Shown here: positions 1-8,170 of the stretch, piece after piece
Layout: each line of letters starts with the position of its first letter
Position numbering within the stretch: position 1 is the stretch's first letter
Assembly: GCF_013393905.1 (NCBI RefSeq)
Contig: NZ_CP040278.1
Location: 124,001-188,000 of the forward strand
DNA from: Nostoc sp. C052
GTDB lineage: Bacteria > Cyanobacteriota > Cyanobacteriia > Cyanobacteriales > Nostocaceae
Direction: 5' to 3'
DNA length: 64,000 bases
Notes under the pieces: generated by a model
Databases searched by the model: none
What the model saw: only the letters and a program-made list of their open reading frames with translations
Told to the model about the DNA's origin: nothing
Translations under genes and position numbers: made by a program

Positions 1-123
1 ATGATTCGTAGTAACTCCCCGTATAATTTGATGCAAATACCTTAATTATTCTGTGAAATCCAAAATCTTTGATATAAAAAAGTCGCGAATAATCGGTCAT
101 GAATTCTACCATTATTTTAGAGT

Positions 124-150
124 TTGTGAGGCACACCTTGTCCCTCACAA
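124..150 (-). terminator. weak hairpin after leftward genes
   Basis: Perfect 8-bp arms (124-131 and 143-150) with an 11-nt loop lie just past the stop of the leftward gene that ends at 160. There is no clear U-run on the minus strand, so it could equally be a processing hairpin. Confidence 0.3.
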
Positions 151-159
151 CAAAATTGA

Positions 160-519
160 CTAATTTGGAATTGCTGTAGCACTAGCGATCGCACTGGGTA
201 TTCCAATGCCGGAAATTCGCAATATCTCTAAAGCAACTTGTACTTTTCGATCTGAAACGCTATCTTTGTGAAAAACTTCACTGAGAACGGCGATCGCCTG
301 AGTTTTCAAAAGTGACAAACTTGCCTCATCATCTTTGGGCAATGAAGCAGCTTTTGGGGCAGAATCGCCAGCAGGGTGTAAAACTAATATAACTAATTCA
401 TACCCTTGAGGATGCAATCGATCGTTAACCTGCTGAAGTTGCTCTCTAGTAACTATCCCATCAATACTTTGATTGACTATTTCTGCGAAATCCTGATTAT
501 TCAAGGAAGAGTTAAGCAT
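160..519 (-). CDS. hypothetical protein, 119 aa
   Basis: I do not recognise this protein. The N-terminal half (about residues 10-60) has mixed charge and ends in a hydrophobic strand (YELVILVLHP). The C-terminal half looks helical and finishes in an Ala/Ile-rich stretch without charge. No signal peptide is evident. It lies downstream of the large terminase in the same leftward direction, so it may belong to the same phage-derived transcription unit. The open frame with HIP1 sites in frame supports it being coding. Confidence 0.6.
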   Translation of the reverse strand: MLNSSLNNQDFAEIVNQSIDGIVTREQLQQVNDRLHPQGYELVILVLHPAGDSAPKAASLPKDDEASLSLLKTQAIAVLSEVFHKDSVSDRKVQVALEILRISGIGIPSAIASATAIPN

Positions 520-564
520 ATTTTCTGAGGTGAATTTTAAAGTTATTTTAACTCTACTGAGAAC

Positions 565-819
565 TTAAATTTCACCTTCGTTGACGTATTGCCACCAAGA
601 ATCTTGCGCGTCGCTAAATTGGCAAAGTCGCAATTTCAACGTCGTCCTTTGCCTTTTGGGCATTACAGGTAAAAACACATCTTCTTCCAAAGAAAAAGGT
701 AATGAACGACGCAACGGAGGTGGTTGAATTTCGATGTGCAATATATCACAACCATACAAAGCGATCGCTGCTTGGTAAAAATGGAACTTTTCGCTGGTAA
801 TTTTGGCAACAATACTCAT
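565..819 (-). CDS. hypothetical protein, 84 aa
   Basis: An unrecognised small protein with a proline-rich middle (IQPPPLRR) and a C-terminal WWQYVNEGEI tail. It has no membrane segment. It is leftward, between the 119-aa gene and the terminase group, with 45 bp to the next stop. Function cannot be inferred. Confidence 0.6.
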   Translation of the reverse strand: MSIVAKITSEKFHFYQAAIALYGCDILHIEIQPPPLRRSLPFSLEEDVFLPVMPKRQRTTLKLRLCQFSDAQDSWWQYVNEGEI

Positions 820-901
820 TTAACCATTCCAGATACTCCTTTCCAAACTATACTAAGATAGTGGCGAGAGGTTGATGGAATACTCTTTACAATTTGAATT
901 A

Positions 902-1153
902 TCAAGCGATCACCTCTTGGGAAATTCCGTATTCACCCAAATCTTCTTGACGAATAAAACGATATTCAACTCCAGCGATTGTATTTATATAAGCCATATA
1001 TTCATTAGCCACATCTGCCAATACTATTTTGGCTGCTTTGTAATTACCATTTTTGGAGAAATTTGGCACAACTTGCCATTTTCGTTTGCCGATGATTCGA
1101 CAAATCAAAACTATCGTCAAACAAGTACCCCATCTCTTGACTATTTTGTTCAT
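902..1153 (-). CDS. small basic protein coupled to terminase, 83 aa
   Basis: The start overlaps the terminase stop by 4 bp (ATGA type), which implies translational coupling. The N-terminus is a short basic/hydrophobic stretch (KRWGTCLTIVLICRIIG) that could be a membrane segment or signal anchor. The C-terminal half is acidic. An open frame of similar length on the opposite strand is rejected because this frame has the coupling and directional context. Function is unknown; in phages this position often holds a small head-to-tail or portal-adjacent gene, but nothing here proves that. Confidence 0.6.
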   Translation of the reverse strand: MNKIVKRWGTCLTIVLICRIIGKRKWQVVPNFSKNGNYKAAKIVLADVANEYMAYINTIAGVEYRFIRQEDLGEYGISQEVIA

Positions 1154-3132
1154 ATTTCCTCTTCGGTCAACCCCCCAAACCCAAAACTGCTCATCCCTGG
1201 TTCGTACATACTAGCTTTCACCACCCCTTCAATAAACGAGTCGCAGTGATGAAAGTGGTCGGGAGAATTTGTAGCTTCCAACCAAATTTCGTTGGGGAGT
1301 CGATCGCTAGTTAGGTAATGATGAAAGAGATTAGCATGATCCTTGGGATCGTGAACTGCGTGTGCCGGGAAATTTTGCAAACAGCGGTGAATGCGATCGC
1401 GCACTGCATCTAAAGCGTAAGTCCGATCCAAAAGGTAAATCGGGATTTTCTTTTCTTTGTCGTGTTGCACTGGAGAGCCAGTTTTTACCGATTCAATTTT
1501 ACGAATTGTCCGCCGAAAGTGTTCTCCTTTGAGTCGCACCTGGTCAAACAGGTAAACTTGTCCTTTTTTCTGGTTCTTACTACCTCTTTTTTGAGGTAAA
1601 TGCTTCAGACCATAATCCACCGCAGAATTGAATTCTGGTTCTGAATCTAATCCCACCAAATCGACATTGTACTCTTTGGCTAGTTCTTCCAACCCATCAA
1701 AGCCACTAATTTGACCCCACCAAATAATTTGTTTGAATCCCTCCTGCCAACGTTTTTCCTTATCCTTGTCGTCAGCAAACCACCATTTGGCAATTAGTGC
1801 CCAGTTAGCGTATCGACCTTGGTCACATCCCATGACAATCAAATCATGCTCTCTTTCTGGTACGGTAGTTTTCTGACAAGCCACCAAACGAGACAGTTGG
1901 ATTTTCCCACCACCAAGCGAAGTTGCTTTTCCCAAAAACTGCTGAATCCCATCGGCAGGTCGTTTGGTCGCGAACATGAAGCGGATTCGCTCCTCTGGCT
2001 TAAAAGTCGCCGAAGCTAGTTTAGGAATATTAAATCCGACAGATTCTTTAATCGGTGTTTGGGTTGCGATCGCCAAATCATTCAATTCATGAAAAGTTAT
2101 TCCTGTATTAGTACAAACGAACTCTCCCCCTGCCAAACATGACTTAGGCAATTCTTCGCTGCATTTTTGACAGCCAATATAAGCTGTTGATTTGGCTTCG
2201 TCTACGTCTTCACTGGTGCTGCGATGGAACCACAGCAAGGGATGCCCGATTTGATTGACGTAGCGCTCAATCTCAATTCCATCCTCTTTTACGAGCATCG
2301 GACGGAGAAAATTCCCAAAAGCATCTAGCTGTTGAAGGTGATTGCAGTGGGGACATTCCACTTGCCAGCCAAATTGATATTGAGCTTTACGGAATTCCGT
2401 GTCAACAATTCCGCCTTCGATAGCCGGAGTAGATCCGGCTCTAGTAATTTTGGTAGGCCAGTTGGATTTAGCCATCCGAGCTGCTGCCACATCGAGGATG
2501 CCGTGGTCGCACAACCCAAATTCATCCACTGCCACAATAAAGGCAGTAAAGGAACGCACACCAGAAGGAGCTTGCTCGTCATCCTTGCTTTCTTGAGCCT
2601 TGGCATAAAAAAGCTCCAAAGGTACGCCACCAACGGTAATGCTTTCTTTAGAGTTGATGTCCTCTTGTTTGAGGACTTTTTTGGATTCGTTCACCAATTT
2701 TTGAATTGGTTCGCAGTAGGCAAAAGCTTTTTGGATGCGCTTCCCGCTCATCTGATACAGCTTCTTTTGAGCTTCAAATCCCAATCCGATGGGAGATCGT
2801 AAATAGGCGATCGCAAATGCGGCAAAAGCGATCAAGGTTTCTGTATAGCCGATTTGCGCTGGCTTCTGGAATAGGAGCATCTCTATCCAAGGATTGCCCA
2901 TTGCCAAGAATACATCTTCCAAAAAAGGCTCGTCCCACTCCAAGGGTTGTCCGTTGTGCATCCGGTAGTGGATTTTCGCCCAATCCAAGAAAACCTGTCC
3001 CCCTTGGGCATACCACTGTGTTATCGCTCTTTGCCGCTCAATGGCGTTGAGTCGCGCCATTTCAACCTTTTCCCTTTGGTTGGAAGCTTGAGCGTTATTG
3101 ACTAAATTAATTGTTTTTCCCAGTCTTAACAT
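1150..3132 (-). CDS. terL: phage terminase large subunit, GpA type
   Basis: The ATP-driven DNA-packaging motor of tailed phages, which also cuts the concatemer. The 660-aa length is right for the lambda GpA-like family. Visible landmarks are a deviant Walker A QKPAQIGYTET (about residues 89-99, where GpA proteins have a similar S/G-rich loop), Walker B FIVAVDE (198-204), a zinc-finger-like CPHC (260-263) paired with CQKC (321-324), and RNase H-like nuclease acidic residues near GCDQG (D437) and GLDSE (D496). The first ATG is used; an internal ATG at 3060 would remove 24 residues before the conserved part. The gene looks intact. A small-terminase candidate lies at 6521-7099 on the other strand. 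Confidence 0.9.
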   Translation of the reverse strand: MLRLGKTINLVNNAQASNQREKVEMARLNAIERQRAITQWYAQGGQVFLDWAKIHYRMHNGQPLEWDEPFLEDVFLAMGNPWIEMLLFQKPAQIGYTETLIAFAAFAIAYLRSPIGLGFEAQKKLYQMSGKRIQKAFAYCEPIQKLVNESKKVLKQEDINSKESITVGGVPLELFYAKAQESKDDEQAPSGVRSFTAFIVAVDEFGLCDHGILDVAAARMAKSNWPTKITRAGSTPAIEGGIVDTEFRKAQYQFGWQVECPHCNHLQQLDAFGNFLRPMLVKEDGIEIERYVNQIGHPLLWFHRSTSEDVDEAKSTAYIGCQKCSEELPKSCLAGGEFVCTNTGITFHELNDLAIATQTPIKESVGFNIPKLASATFKPEERIRFMFATKRPADGIQQFLGKATSLGGGKIQLSRLVACQKTTVPEREHDLIVMGCDQGRYANWALIAKWWFADDKDKEKRWQEGFKQIIWWGQISGFDGLEELAKEYNVDLVGLDSEPEFNSAVDYGLKHLPQKRGSKNQKKGQVYLFDQVRLKGEHFRRTIRKIESVKTGSPVQHDKEKKIPIYLLDRTYALDAVRDRIHRCLQNFPAHAVHDPKDHANLFHHYLTSDRLPNEIWLEATNSPDHFHHCDSFIEGVVKASMYEPGMSSFGFGGLTEEEI

Positions 3133-3133
3133 T

Positions 3134-4015
3134 TTATGCGCTCAATAAAGCCACATCCTCACCAATGCTATCTAATGGTGAGAAAGGAACGATTCTGCCA
3201 TTTATATAATTCCCCAAAGGTTCGATGAATAGTCCCCACAGTTGGTCAGATTTGAGTGTGAGTAAATCTTGAGAGTCGGCTTTCTCCATCTCTGCCCAAA
3301 CTCTTTGATAATTTTCATCTTTAAGCATTGAGGTAGTAATTTCGTACTCTACCCCGATACGGACAATAGTTTGCAATTTTCCTACTTGCGCGATCGCCAG
3401 TTGTCCCTCAAGTAAGTCGTATATTTGGGTTGGTCTGGAAGTTTTGGTAAGATGGCATCGCCGTCCCGACCCCCTGGCTGCGACAGTTGGTATGTGAGAT
3501 GGTTCTATTGGGATTGGTTTTCCAGAGATTACCAATTCGGAATTTGGCTTTAAGGTAATAATTGGCAAATCGATTGTAGACATGAGAATATTTTGTACTA
3601 TTAACCAAGTTTGTTGTTTTTCTGCTGCTGTTTTCCCACCAGCTAGCCCCGAACCTAGCCCGTAAGGTGCATAAACAGATAAATCGTTTTCTGTAGCGTA
3701 AGTATTTACTTGAGCCAATCCCCACGACAAAGCTTCAAAATTAGTTTGTCTAAAATTTCTGTTGTAGTATTTTTGTCCGGCGACGTTAGCAACAGTCAAA
3801 TTAGGAGCCACTTTCACAAATTGGACATCTCCAAGCTGCCAATCTGGTTTAGCTAAATATTCTTCTCTGACGATGCTCCATTTACTGGCGATCTCTTCTG
3901 CTAAACCAGCACCCATTTGATATTTACAATTAACTTGCTGGACAATAATTCCCTCTTCTACATTTAAAATATTTTGTAAAATAATTCTCGGTAAGTTCGG
4001 CATTATATCTTTCAT
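3134..4015 (-). CDS. macro-domain protein with extra C-terminal domain
   Basis: The N-terminal half (about 1-150) reads as a macro domain, the ADP-ribose-binding fold. It contains VNCKYQMGAGLAEEI, which matches the nucleotide-binding VN...MGxGLA signature, and a glycine-rich loop YGLGSGLAGG. Macro domains bind or hydrolyse ADP-ribose derivatives such as Appr-1''-p. The remaining ~140 residues are an unrecognised domain ending in LGNYINGRIVPFSPLD. It ends 1 bp before the terminase start, so the two are very likely co-transcribed. Starts at 4015 (MKDIMPN) and 4003 are both possible, and neither has a clear ribosome site. Confidence 0.75.
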   Translation of the reverse strand: MKDIMPNLPRIILQNILNVEEGIIVQQVNCKYQMGAGLAEEIASKWSIVREEYLAKPDWQLGDVQFVKVAPNLTVANVAGQKYYNRNFRQTNFEALSWGLAQVNTYATENDLSVYAPYGLGSGLAGGKTAAEKQQTWLIVQNILMSTIDLPIITLKPNSELVISGKPIPIEPSHIPTVAARGSGRRCHLTKTSRPTQIYDLLEGQLAIAQVGKLQTIVRIGVEYEITTSMLKDENYQRVWAEMEKADSQDLLTLKSDQLWGLFIEPLGNYINGRIVPFSPLDSIGEDVALLSA

Positions 4016-4122
4016 TTTTGTTAGTTTAATTACAAATCATTTCATCTTAGCAAAACAATAATAGAGAGTAAACTTGACCCTCCAAGCAGGGTTTTCGCTT
4101 AAATTTCTCAGTTTATCTACGT

Positions 4123-4138
4123 TACAATAAGTATAGGT
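4123..4138 (+). promoter_or_regulatory. probable -10 region, TACAAT-AAGTAT type
   Basis: TACAATAAGTAT lies 35-45 bp upstream of the TTG start at 4173. The same TACAAT plus AAGTAT arrangement recurs before other accessory genes (10882, 46517). No convincing -35 is seen. Confidence 0.35.
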
Positions 4139-4172
4139 CGAGCCACCTTTGATACATTACTAAAGGAGAAGT

Positions 4173-4454
4173 TTGAAAGCGATTGAGCAAGAAGTTGTTG
4201 ATAGTCCAGTTTGGGAATGGATCGCTAACGATCAAGATGTCTACAGCGATCTCAAATGCAGATATCAAGATATTTCTACAGAAATTGTAGGAGTAGCAGA
4301 TAAGCCTGCTGCGATGATGCTGCGACAAGCAGTAATCATAGGAATCCTAGAGAACTATTTAGCAGCACCGATAATCTTTGATCCAGAATTGCTTTCTAGC
4401 GATCGCTTAAAAGGCATTGCAGAAAGTTTCATTATGCAGATAAAGGAGGATTAA
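4173..4454 (+). CDS. hypothetical protein, 93 aa, TTG start
   Basis: Unrecognised acidic, mostly helical protein. The start is a TTG preceded by a good Shine-Dalgarno (AAGGAGAAG, 4163-4171). It has its own promoter-like sequence upstream and a strong terminator at 4491, making a single-gene unit. It is divergent from the macro/terminase group. No domain is identified. Confidence 0.65.
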   Translation: MKAIEQEVVDSPVWEWIANDQDVYSDLKCRYQDISTEIVGVADKPAAMMLRQAVIIGILENYLAAPIIFDPELLSSDRLKGIAESFIMQIKED

Positions 4455-4490
4455 TCAGCAGCTTTTACCCACTTCCATCAATAGACTAAC

Positions 4491-4514
4491 AAGGCTCAGT
4501 AATGAGCCTTTTTT
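4491..4514 (+). terminator. rho-independent terminator
   Basis: Perfect 8-bp stem AAGGCTCA/TGAGCCTT with a 4-nt loop, followed directly by T4. It runs into the recurring ATGGAGAACAAAATG leader at 4516-4530. Confidence 0.75.
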
Positions 4515-4532
4515 AATGGAGAACAAAATGCT

Positions 4533-5267
4533 ATGCGTACCAACAAGAAAAGCAATGGCTTCGTCTTGTGGGAAGGGCCATCGTTAATCGATGGCAATCC
4601 CATTGTTGTGATTGTGACTGGCATAAATACAGCTAGTCGGAATATCAAAACTGGAGATATGCTCCAGTCGCATATACTAGTGCGAAATACCAACCCAATT
4701 GAGGCATTGCTCCAAGAGCAGGATTACTCTATTTGCGGTAACTGCCCATTACGGAGAAAGATTTGCTACGTGGACTTAAGAGGCACGGGGCAAGTGTGGG
4801 CAAAATACAAAAGAGGCGGGTATCCGCAGTTAAACGACAACATCTTACAGATTATTAAATACCAGCAAGAGTACCTCAGATTGGGCACTTACGGCGACCC
4901 AGCAGCTACACCATTAAAGGTGTGGGAACCTTTGATAAATCACGTATCTGGATATACTGGATACACTCACCAATGGGCAAATTGCGAGCCGGGATGGAAA
5001 TCTTTACTAATGTCATCAGTGGAGTCAATCCCGCTCAAGCAACAAGCCAATAGTATGGGATGGCGAACTTATCGGATTTTGTCCAAAGGGGAAGCTCCCC
5101 TGGAAGATGAGATCCTGTGCAAAAATTACCTGGATACTCACATTCATTGCGAGCAATGTCTGCTTTGTAATGGAGGTAAAGGGAAAAATATTGCCGTCCC
5201 AGTTCATGGCTGGGGATCTAAAGTTAACAACTTTCATTTAATGCAAACATCGATGAAAGGCGGATAA
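4533..5267 (+). CDS. conserved phage protein, Gp88/DUF7227-like
   Basis: A cysteine-rich protein resembling a family common in tailed phages (Gp88/DUF7227). Recognisable blocks are ICGNCPLRRKICYVDLRG (about residues 67-84), KRGGYP, LRLGTYGDPAA, SGYTGYTHQW, the SSV...GWRTYR block, and CEQCLLCNGGKGK near the end. Paired cysteines suggest metal binding. Its biochemical role is unknown. The start at 4533 is out of frame with the leader ATG at 4528-4530, so here the standard leader seems to serve a nearby ATG. A hairpin terminator follows at 5300. Confidence 0.75.
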   Translation: MRTNKKSNGFVLWEGPSLIDGNPIVVIVTGINTASRNIKTGDMLQSHILVRNTNPIEALLQEQDYSICGNCPLRRKICYVDLRGTGQVWAKYKRGGYPQLNDNILQIIKYQQEYLRLGTYGDPAATPLKVWEPLINHVSGYTGYTHQWANCEPGWKSLLMSSVESIPLKQQANSMGWRTYRILSKGEAPLEDEILCKNYLDTHIHCEQCLLCNGGKGKNIAVPVHGWGSKVNNFHLMQTSMKGG

Positions 5268-5281
5268 TAAAATAGCAAGGA

Positions 5282-5334
5282 GTGACCTAGTGTCACCGTA
5301 AAAGCAGAGGGTAGTTTTATTCTCTGCTTTTTTG
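5282..5334 (+). terminator. rho-independent terminator
   Basis: A 10-bp stem (5300-5309 with 5322-5331, AAAAGCAGAG/CTCTGCTTTT) is followed by a T-rich run. A small inverted repeat GTGAC/GTCAC at 5282-5296 sits immediately before it. Confidence 0.7.
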
Positions 5335-5375
5335 TTAAGATAAAGGTATAAAGTTTTACATAAAATGGGGGCAAA

Positions 5376-6056
5376 ATGGAAGCTACTGTTCAGGTAATTA
5401 CAACAGCAGTTCTAAATTTCATCAAAGTAAAAATTAACCAAGATAGAGAAAGATTTGCTATATTTTTATATTTTCAACACCCTTTAATTTTTGGTGATGA
5501 ATTCGTAAACTTAGATGAAGACAAAAAAGAAGAAGAGTGTTTAAGAATAGCCGATGAGCTAGCGTCTTATATTGAATCTTCCATACCAGAGGATAACGAC
5601 AATATCTATGGTTGGTTCTTGAAGGAGGCAGTTTTGGGATATATTGATTGGCTGTATATTGTCAAGTCTTTAAATGGAGGAACCCTGCTAGAAGATTACA
5701 TGAGAGCATTTGTTCCAGACATACCTTATTTGAAATTTAGCAACTCCCTCACCGGAGCAATTGCTTTTTTGATAAATTCCCATTTGAGTTTACTTGATGA
5801 ATTTCGCTTTGCTGCGGCAGGGTTTAAGATGAGGATTGCTGAAAGCAAAATTTTTCCAAAAGGTACGACAGTAACCTCAATACTTGGTGATTACATTCAA
5901 AGAAAACTTTTGGTTAACTATACTCCATTCGTAATTGACAATGAAGAATCAGGATATAGTATGTTACTCGCCATAATTGTAATCACAGGATTATCTTGTG
6001 TTAACTGGAAACAGGTGGCTGAAGACATTTTGTTAAAACCCGACGATTTGAATTAA
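5376..6056 (+). CDS. hypothetical protein, 226 aa
   Basis: Unrecognised protein. It starts after TGGGGGCAAAATGG, a variant of the G-rich leader used by its neighbours, and a possible promoter (GGTATAAAG) is 25 bp upstream. The chain is mostly helical and rich in Phe, Leu and acidic residues. A hydrophobic stretch near the C-terminus (MLLAIIVITGLSCV) could be a buried helix or a membrane segment. There is no cysteine motif or nucleotide-binding loop. Confidence 0.65.
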   Translation: MEATVQVITTAVLNFIKVKINQDRERFAIFLYFQHPLIFGDEFVNLDEDKKEEECLRIADELASYIESSIPEDNDNIYGWFLKEAVLGYIDWLYIVKSLNGGTLLEDYMRAFVPDIPYLKFSNSLTGAIAFLINSHLSLLDEFRFAAAGFKMRIAESKIFPKGTTVTSILGDYIQRKLLVNYTPFVIDNEESGYSMLLAIIVITGLSCVNWKQVAEDILLKPDDLN

Positions 6057-6103
6057 TCAAATCAGCGATCGCCAAAAATCAAATTTACACGATGGAGGAC
6101 ATT

Positions 6104-6358
6104 ATGCAAGATTGGCAACATCAACAGAATTTACAAGCAGCAGCAAAATTGCAAGCAGAAGGATACGAGTTTACCATTACCTCTGATAAATATGAAATTA
6201 GATATCAAGGGGAATTTGTTCACGCTGCTGGAGTCAAGCTTCCTAGAGAAAAGAAGCCGCATTGGCAGAAAGCACGAGCTAATGTTCGAGATTTCTGGGA
6301 AATAGCTATTAGCGAAGCCGAAAAACACAAGAGACGAACTTCTCAATTGTCAAATTGA
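6104..6358 (+). CDS. hypothetical basic protein, 84 aa
   Basis: Short, Lys/Gln/Ala-rich protein of unknown role. The leader ATGGAGGACATTATG at 6092-6106 offers two in-frame starts. I place the start at the second (6104) because the GGAGGA Shine-Dalgarno overlaps the first. The middle (YEFTITSDKYEIRYQGEFVH) looks like a beta hairpin and the C-terminus is basic and helical. A terminator follows at 6380. Confidence 0.6.
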   Translation: MQDWQHQQNLQAAAKLQAEGYEFTITSDKYEIRYQGEFVHAAGVKLPREKKPHWQKARANVRDFWEIAISEAEKHKRRTSQLSN

Positions 6359-6379
6359 AAAGTTAGTTAAAAACCAACA

Positions 6380-6414
6380 AAATCCCTGTCATTAATAATG
6401 GCAGGGATTTTTAT
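6380..6414 (+). terminator. rho-independent terminator
   Basis: Stem AAATCCCTG..CAT with ATGGCAGGGATTT (one G-U pair) followed by a T-run. It separates the 84-aa gene from the small-terminase candidate. Confidence 0.75.
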
Positions 6415-6520
6415 TTGGACATACTCATACGGATAAAAATATAATATGCTTGACTCAGTGTGTTCAATGCAAGTTCATTAGACCATCAAGTGTTTTGTAT
6501 AATCTCAACCATGCCAACCC

Positions 6521-7099
6521 ATGCCACCACGAAAAACTCGACGCAGTAGTAAAAAGAAAACCACTTCACCCAGAGGGAGGAAGAATACTTACTGTGAGGA
6601 AATCGTGCAGGTAATCATAGAGGCGATCACCGATAAAGGAGGCGATCGCGATGGTTGGGAAGCAGCACATTTATCAAAAGATACTTTCTACAAATGGAAA
6701 CGCGAATATCCAGAATTTGCTGACAAAATCGCGATCGCCAAAAGGGAGTATAAAGAAAACCTCCCCGCAGACCAAAAAAGGCAAGCAAGACGCGCATTTA
6801 GCGACTATCTGTTTGGTAGAGCAGTAGACACTTGGGAGACTGAAGAAGTAATTTCCGGGGAAGAAGGGACTATTCACAAACGTAGTACCAAAACAGTGCG
6901 AAGATCGCCTCCGAAATGGGCAATTGAAAGAGCATTGGGAAGGTCAATGGACGTTCTAGAAGTGGTCAATACCCTGATCGAGTTAAAAATGTTAGATCCA
7001 GCAACTATACAAACTGTCCAAGGAACCTTGGATATGGCCAAGATAGAAATTATCAACCAGATTATGCTCCAACGCGATCTCGGAGAATCTTCTTCTTAA
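6521..7099 (+). CDS. small terminase-like DNA-binding protein
   Basis: Probable phage packaging recognition subunit. After a strongly basic N-terminus (residues 1-20, RKTRRSSKKK), a helix-turn-helix of the small-terminase type is seen: a GGDRDGWEAAHLSKDTFYKW block, then EYPEFADKIAIAKREYKE. This 'step then work on the next helix' pattern is typical of phage HTH terminase small subunits. The C-terminal half is helical and would oligomerise. The start at 6521 is the second of two close ATGs; the first (6511) is out of frame. It could instead be another phage HTH regulator, but the large subunit 3.4 kb away favours this reading. Confidence 0.65.
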   Translation: MPPRKTRRSSKKKTTSPRGRKNTYCEEIVQVIIEAITDKGGDRDGWEAAHLSKDTFYKWKREYPEFADKIAIAKREYKENLPADQKRQARRAFSDYLFGRAVDTWETEEVISGEEGTIHKRSTKTVRRSPPKWAIERALGRSMDVLEVVNTLIELKMLDPATIQTVQGTLDMAKIEIINQIMLQRDLGESSS

Positions 7100-7155
7100 G
7101 TATTTATAAGCATTATTTGATACAATATAATTATGTATGCAATCAGGTGCAATTA

Positions 7156-7518
7156 ATGGATAAAGGTATTTTGTGGGGATATTTCCCCAGTGGCGTGAAT
7201 GTAAAACGCCGCTATCCTTGTGGGCAACCACACCATATCACTTTGAGGTATGGTGTTGCTTATCAAGACTACCGAGATTTAATTGGTAAACAGTTTCAAG
7301 CGATCGCGACTCACCTATGTTGGAACGATCGCACAGAAGCGATCGCCGTCCAACTCCCAGAGTGGGTTCCTTGTAGTATTGTCTACCCACACATAACTGT
7401 GTCCTGGGTGGATGGAGCTAAACCAATAGAAGCTAATGAGATGCTGGCGACAAAATACTCTTGTATCAGATTTGAGCAGAGTATAGATGTGGCGATCGAT
7501 TTTTTGAATTGGGAGTAA
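7156..7518 (+). CDS. compact 2H phosphoesterase-like protein
   Basis: Two HxT motifs, HHITLRYG (H27, T29) and YPHITVSW (H79, T81), each in a predicted beta strand, are the hallmark of the 2H phosphoesterase/LigT superfamily. These act on cyclic phosphodiester ends of RNA or ADP-ribose derivatives. At 120 aa with about 50 residues between motifs it is short for the superfamily. I start at ATG 7156; an upstream TTG at 7117 lies inside a promoter-like TACAATATAAT. The downstream gene starts 7 bp after the stop. Family assignment is by motif only. Confidence 0.5.
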   Translation: MDKGILWGYFPSGVNVKRRYPCGQPHHITLRYGVAYQDYRDLIGKQFQAIATHLCWNDRTEAIAVQLPEWVPCSIVYPHITVSWVDGAKPIEANEMLATKYSCIRFEQSIDVAIDFLNWE

Positions 7519-7525
7519 AAGTATA

Positions 7526-7732
7526 ATGAACAAAGAAACAATTACAACCTTAAAAGCAATATTTTTTGCACTCGAAGAAGCTGAGAGCAAAGGAATCCGC
7601 GATCGCCGTAAAATTATTGCTTGGGCATTACAGTACGGCAAAAGTTTAGGAGTACAGCAAGATCGAATTGAGCAAATCTTAAGTCAACCTTTGGATCTGA
7701 TTTTTGAGTTGAAAGATATTTTAGCTCAATAG
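7526..7732 (+). CDS. hypothetical helical protein, 68 aa
   Basis: Unrecognised, all-helical small protein (AIFFALEEAESKG, RRKIIAWALQYGKSL, then an acidic/hydrophobic C-terminus). It starts 7 bp after the 2H-like gene and is probably in the same operon. No motif is found. Confidence 0.6.
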   Translation: MNKETITTLKAIFFALEEAESKGIRDRRKIIAWALQYGKSLGVQQDRIEQILSQPLDLIFELKDILAQ

Positions 7733-7854
7733 CTGCTTTTAACATTGTGACAGGAAAATTAAAACTCATGCTCTAAAATGTTTCTGTTCTTGTCAACAAT
7801 ACATTTCCACAAGAACTAGAGTGGTATCAAATTTTATCGTATGGAGCTAAGGAA

Positions 7855-8145
7855 ATGCCAAAGTTTTATGGTTTCACTTCAAGTGAGGCAGTGAACAAAC
7901 ATATTTCTCAAGTCAAAAGCTGGAGTGATTTACTTCATTTGGCTAGTGATATCAAACGGTCTAAAACCAACTTGGTTGAGTTTCATGTATCTGTGATACC
8001 AGGGATTTCTGAAGTGCGATATTATGCAATGCCCGATCCAGAAAGGCATTTGTTTTTTACCAAATCAGCCTGGGAGAATACAACAGGTAGGTTGAGAACT
8101 AATCTACGAAGTGTTGCTGCAAGCATCAATATCTTGGAAGATTGA
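7855..8145 (+). CDS. hypothetical protein, 96 aa
   Basis: Unrecognised protein. The start follows AGCTAAGGAA, a weak Shine-Dalgarno. The centre has a strand pair (LVEFHVSVIPG, EVRYYAMP) and the ends look helical. An 8-bp hairpin (7786-7793 with 7809-7816) lies in the 120-bp gap upstream, without a T-run. It is followed 25 bp later by the next gene. Confidence 0.6.
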   Translation: MPKFYGFTSSEAVNKHISQVKSWSDLLHLASDIKRSKTNLVEFHVSVIPGISEVRYYAMPDPERHLFFTKSAWENTTGRLRTNLRSVAASINILED

Positions 8146-8170
8146 ACACTTTTAATTAATGGAGAACAAT

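Noticed and set aside
872..1249. Open frame of 125 codons on the plus strand
   Set aside because: Overlaps the coupled 83-aa gene and the terminase end; sequence is low-complexity and unlike protein, and it has no ribosome site.
2332..3050. Long open frames antisense to the terminase
   Set aside because: They mirror the codon pattern of the large conserved gene; no start signals.
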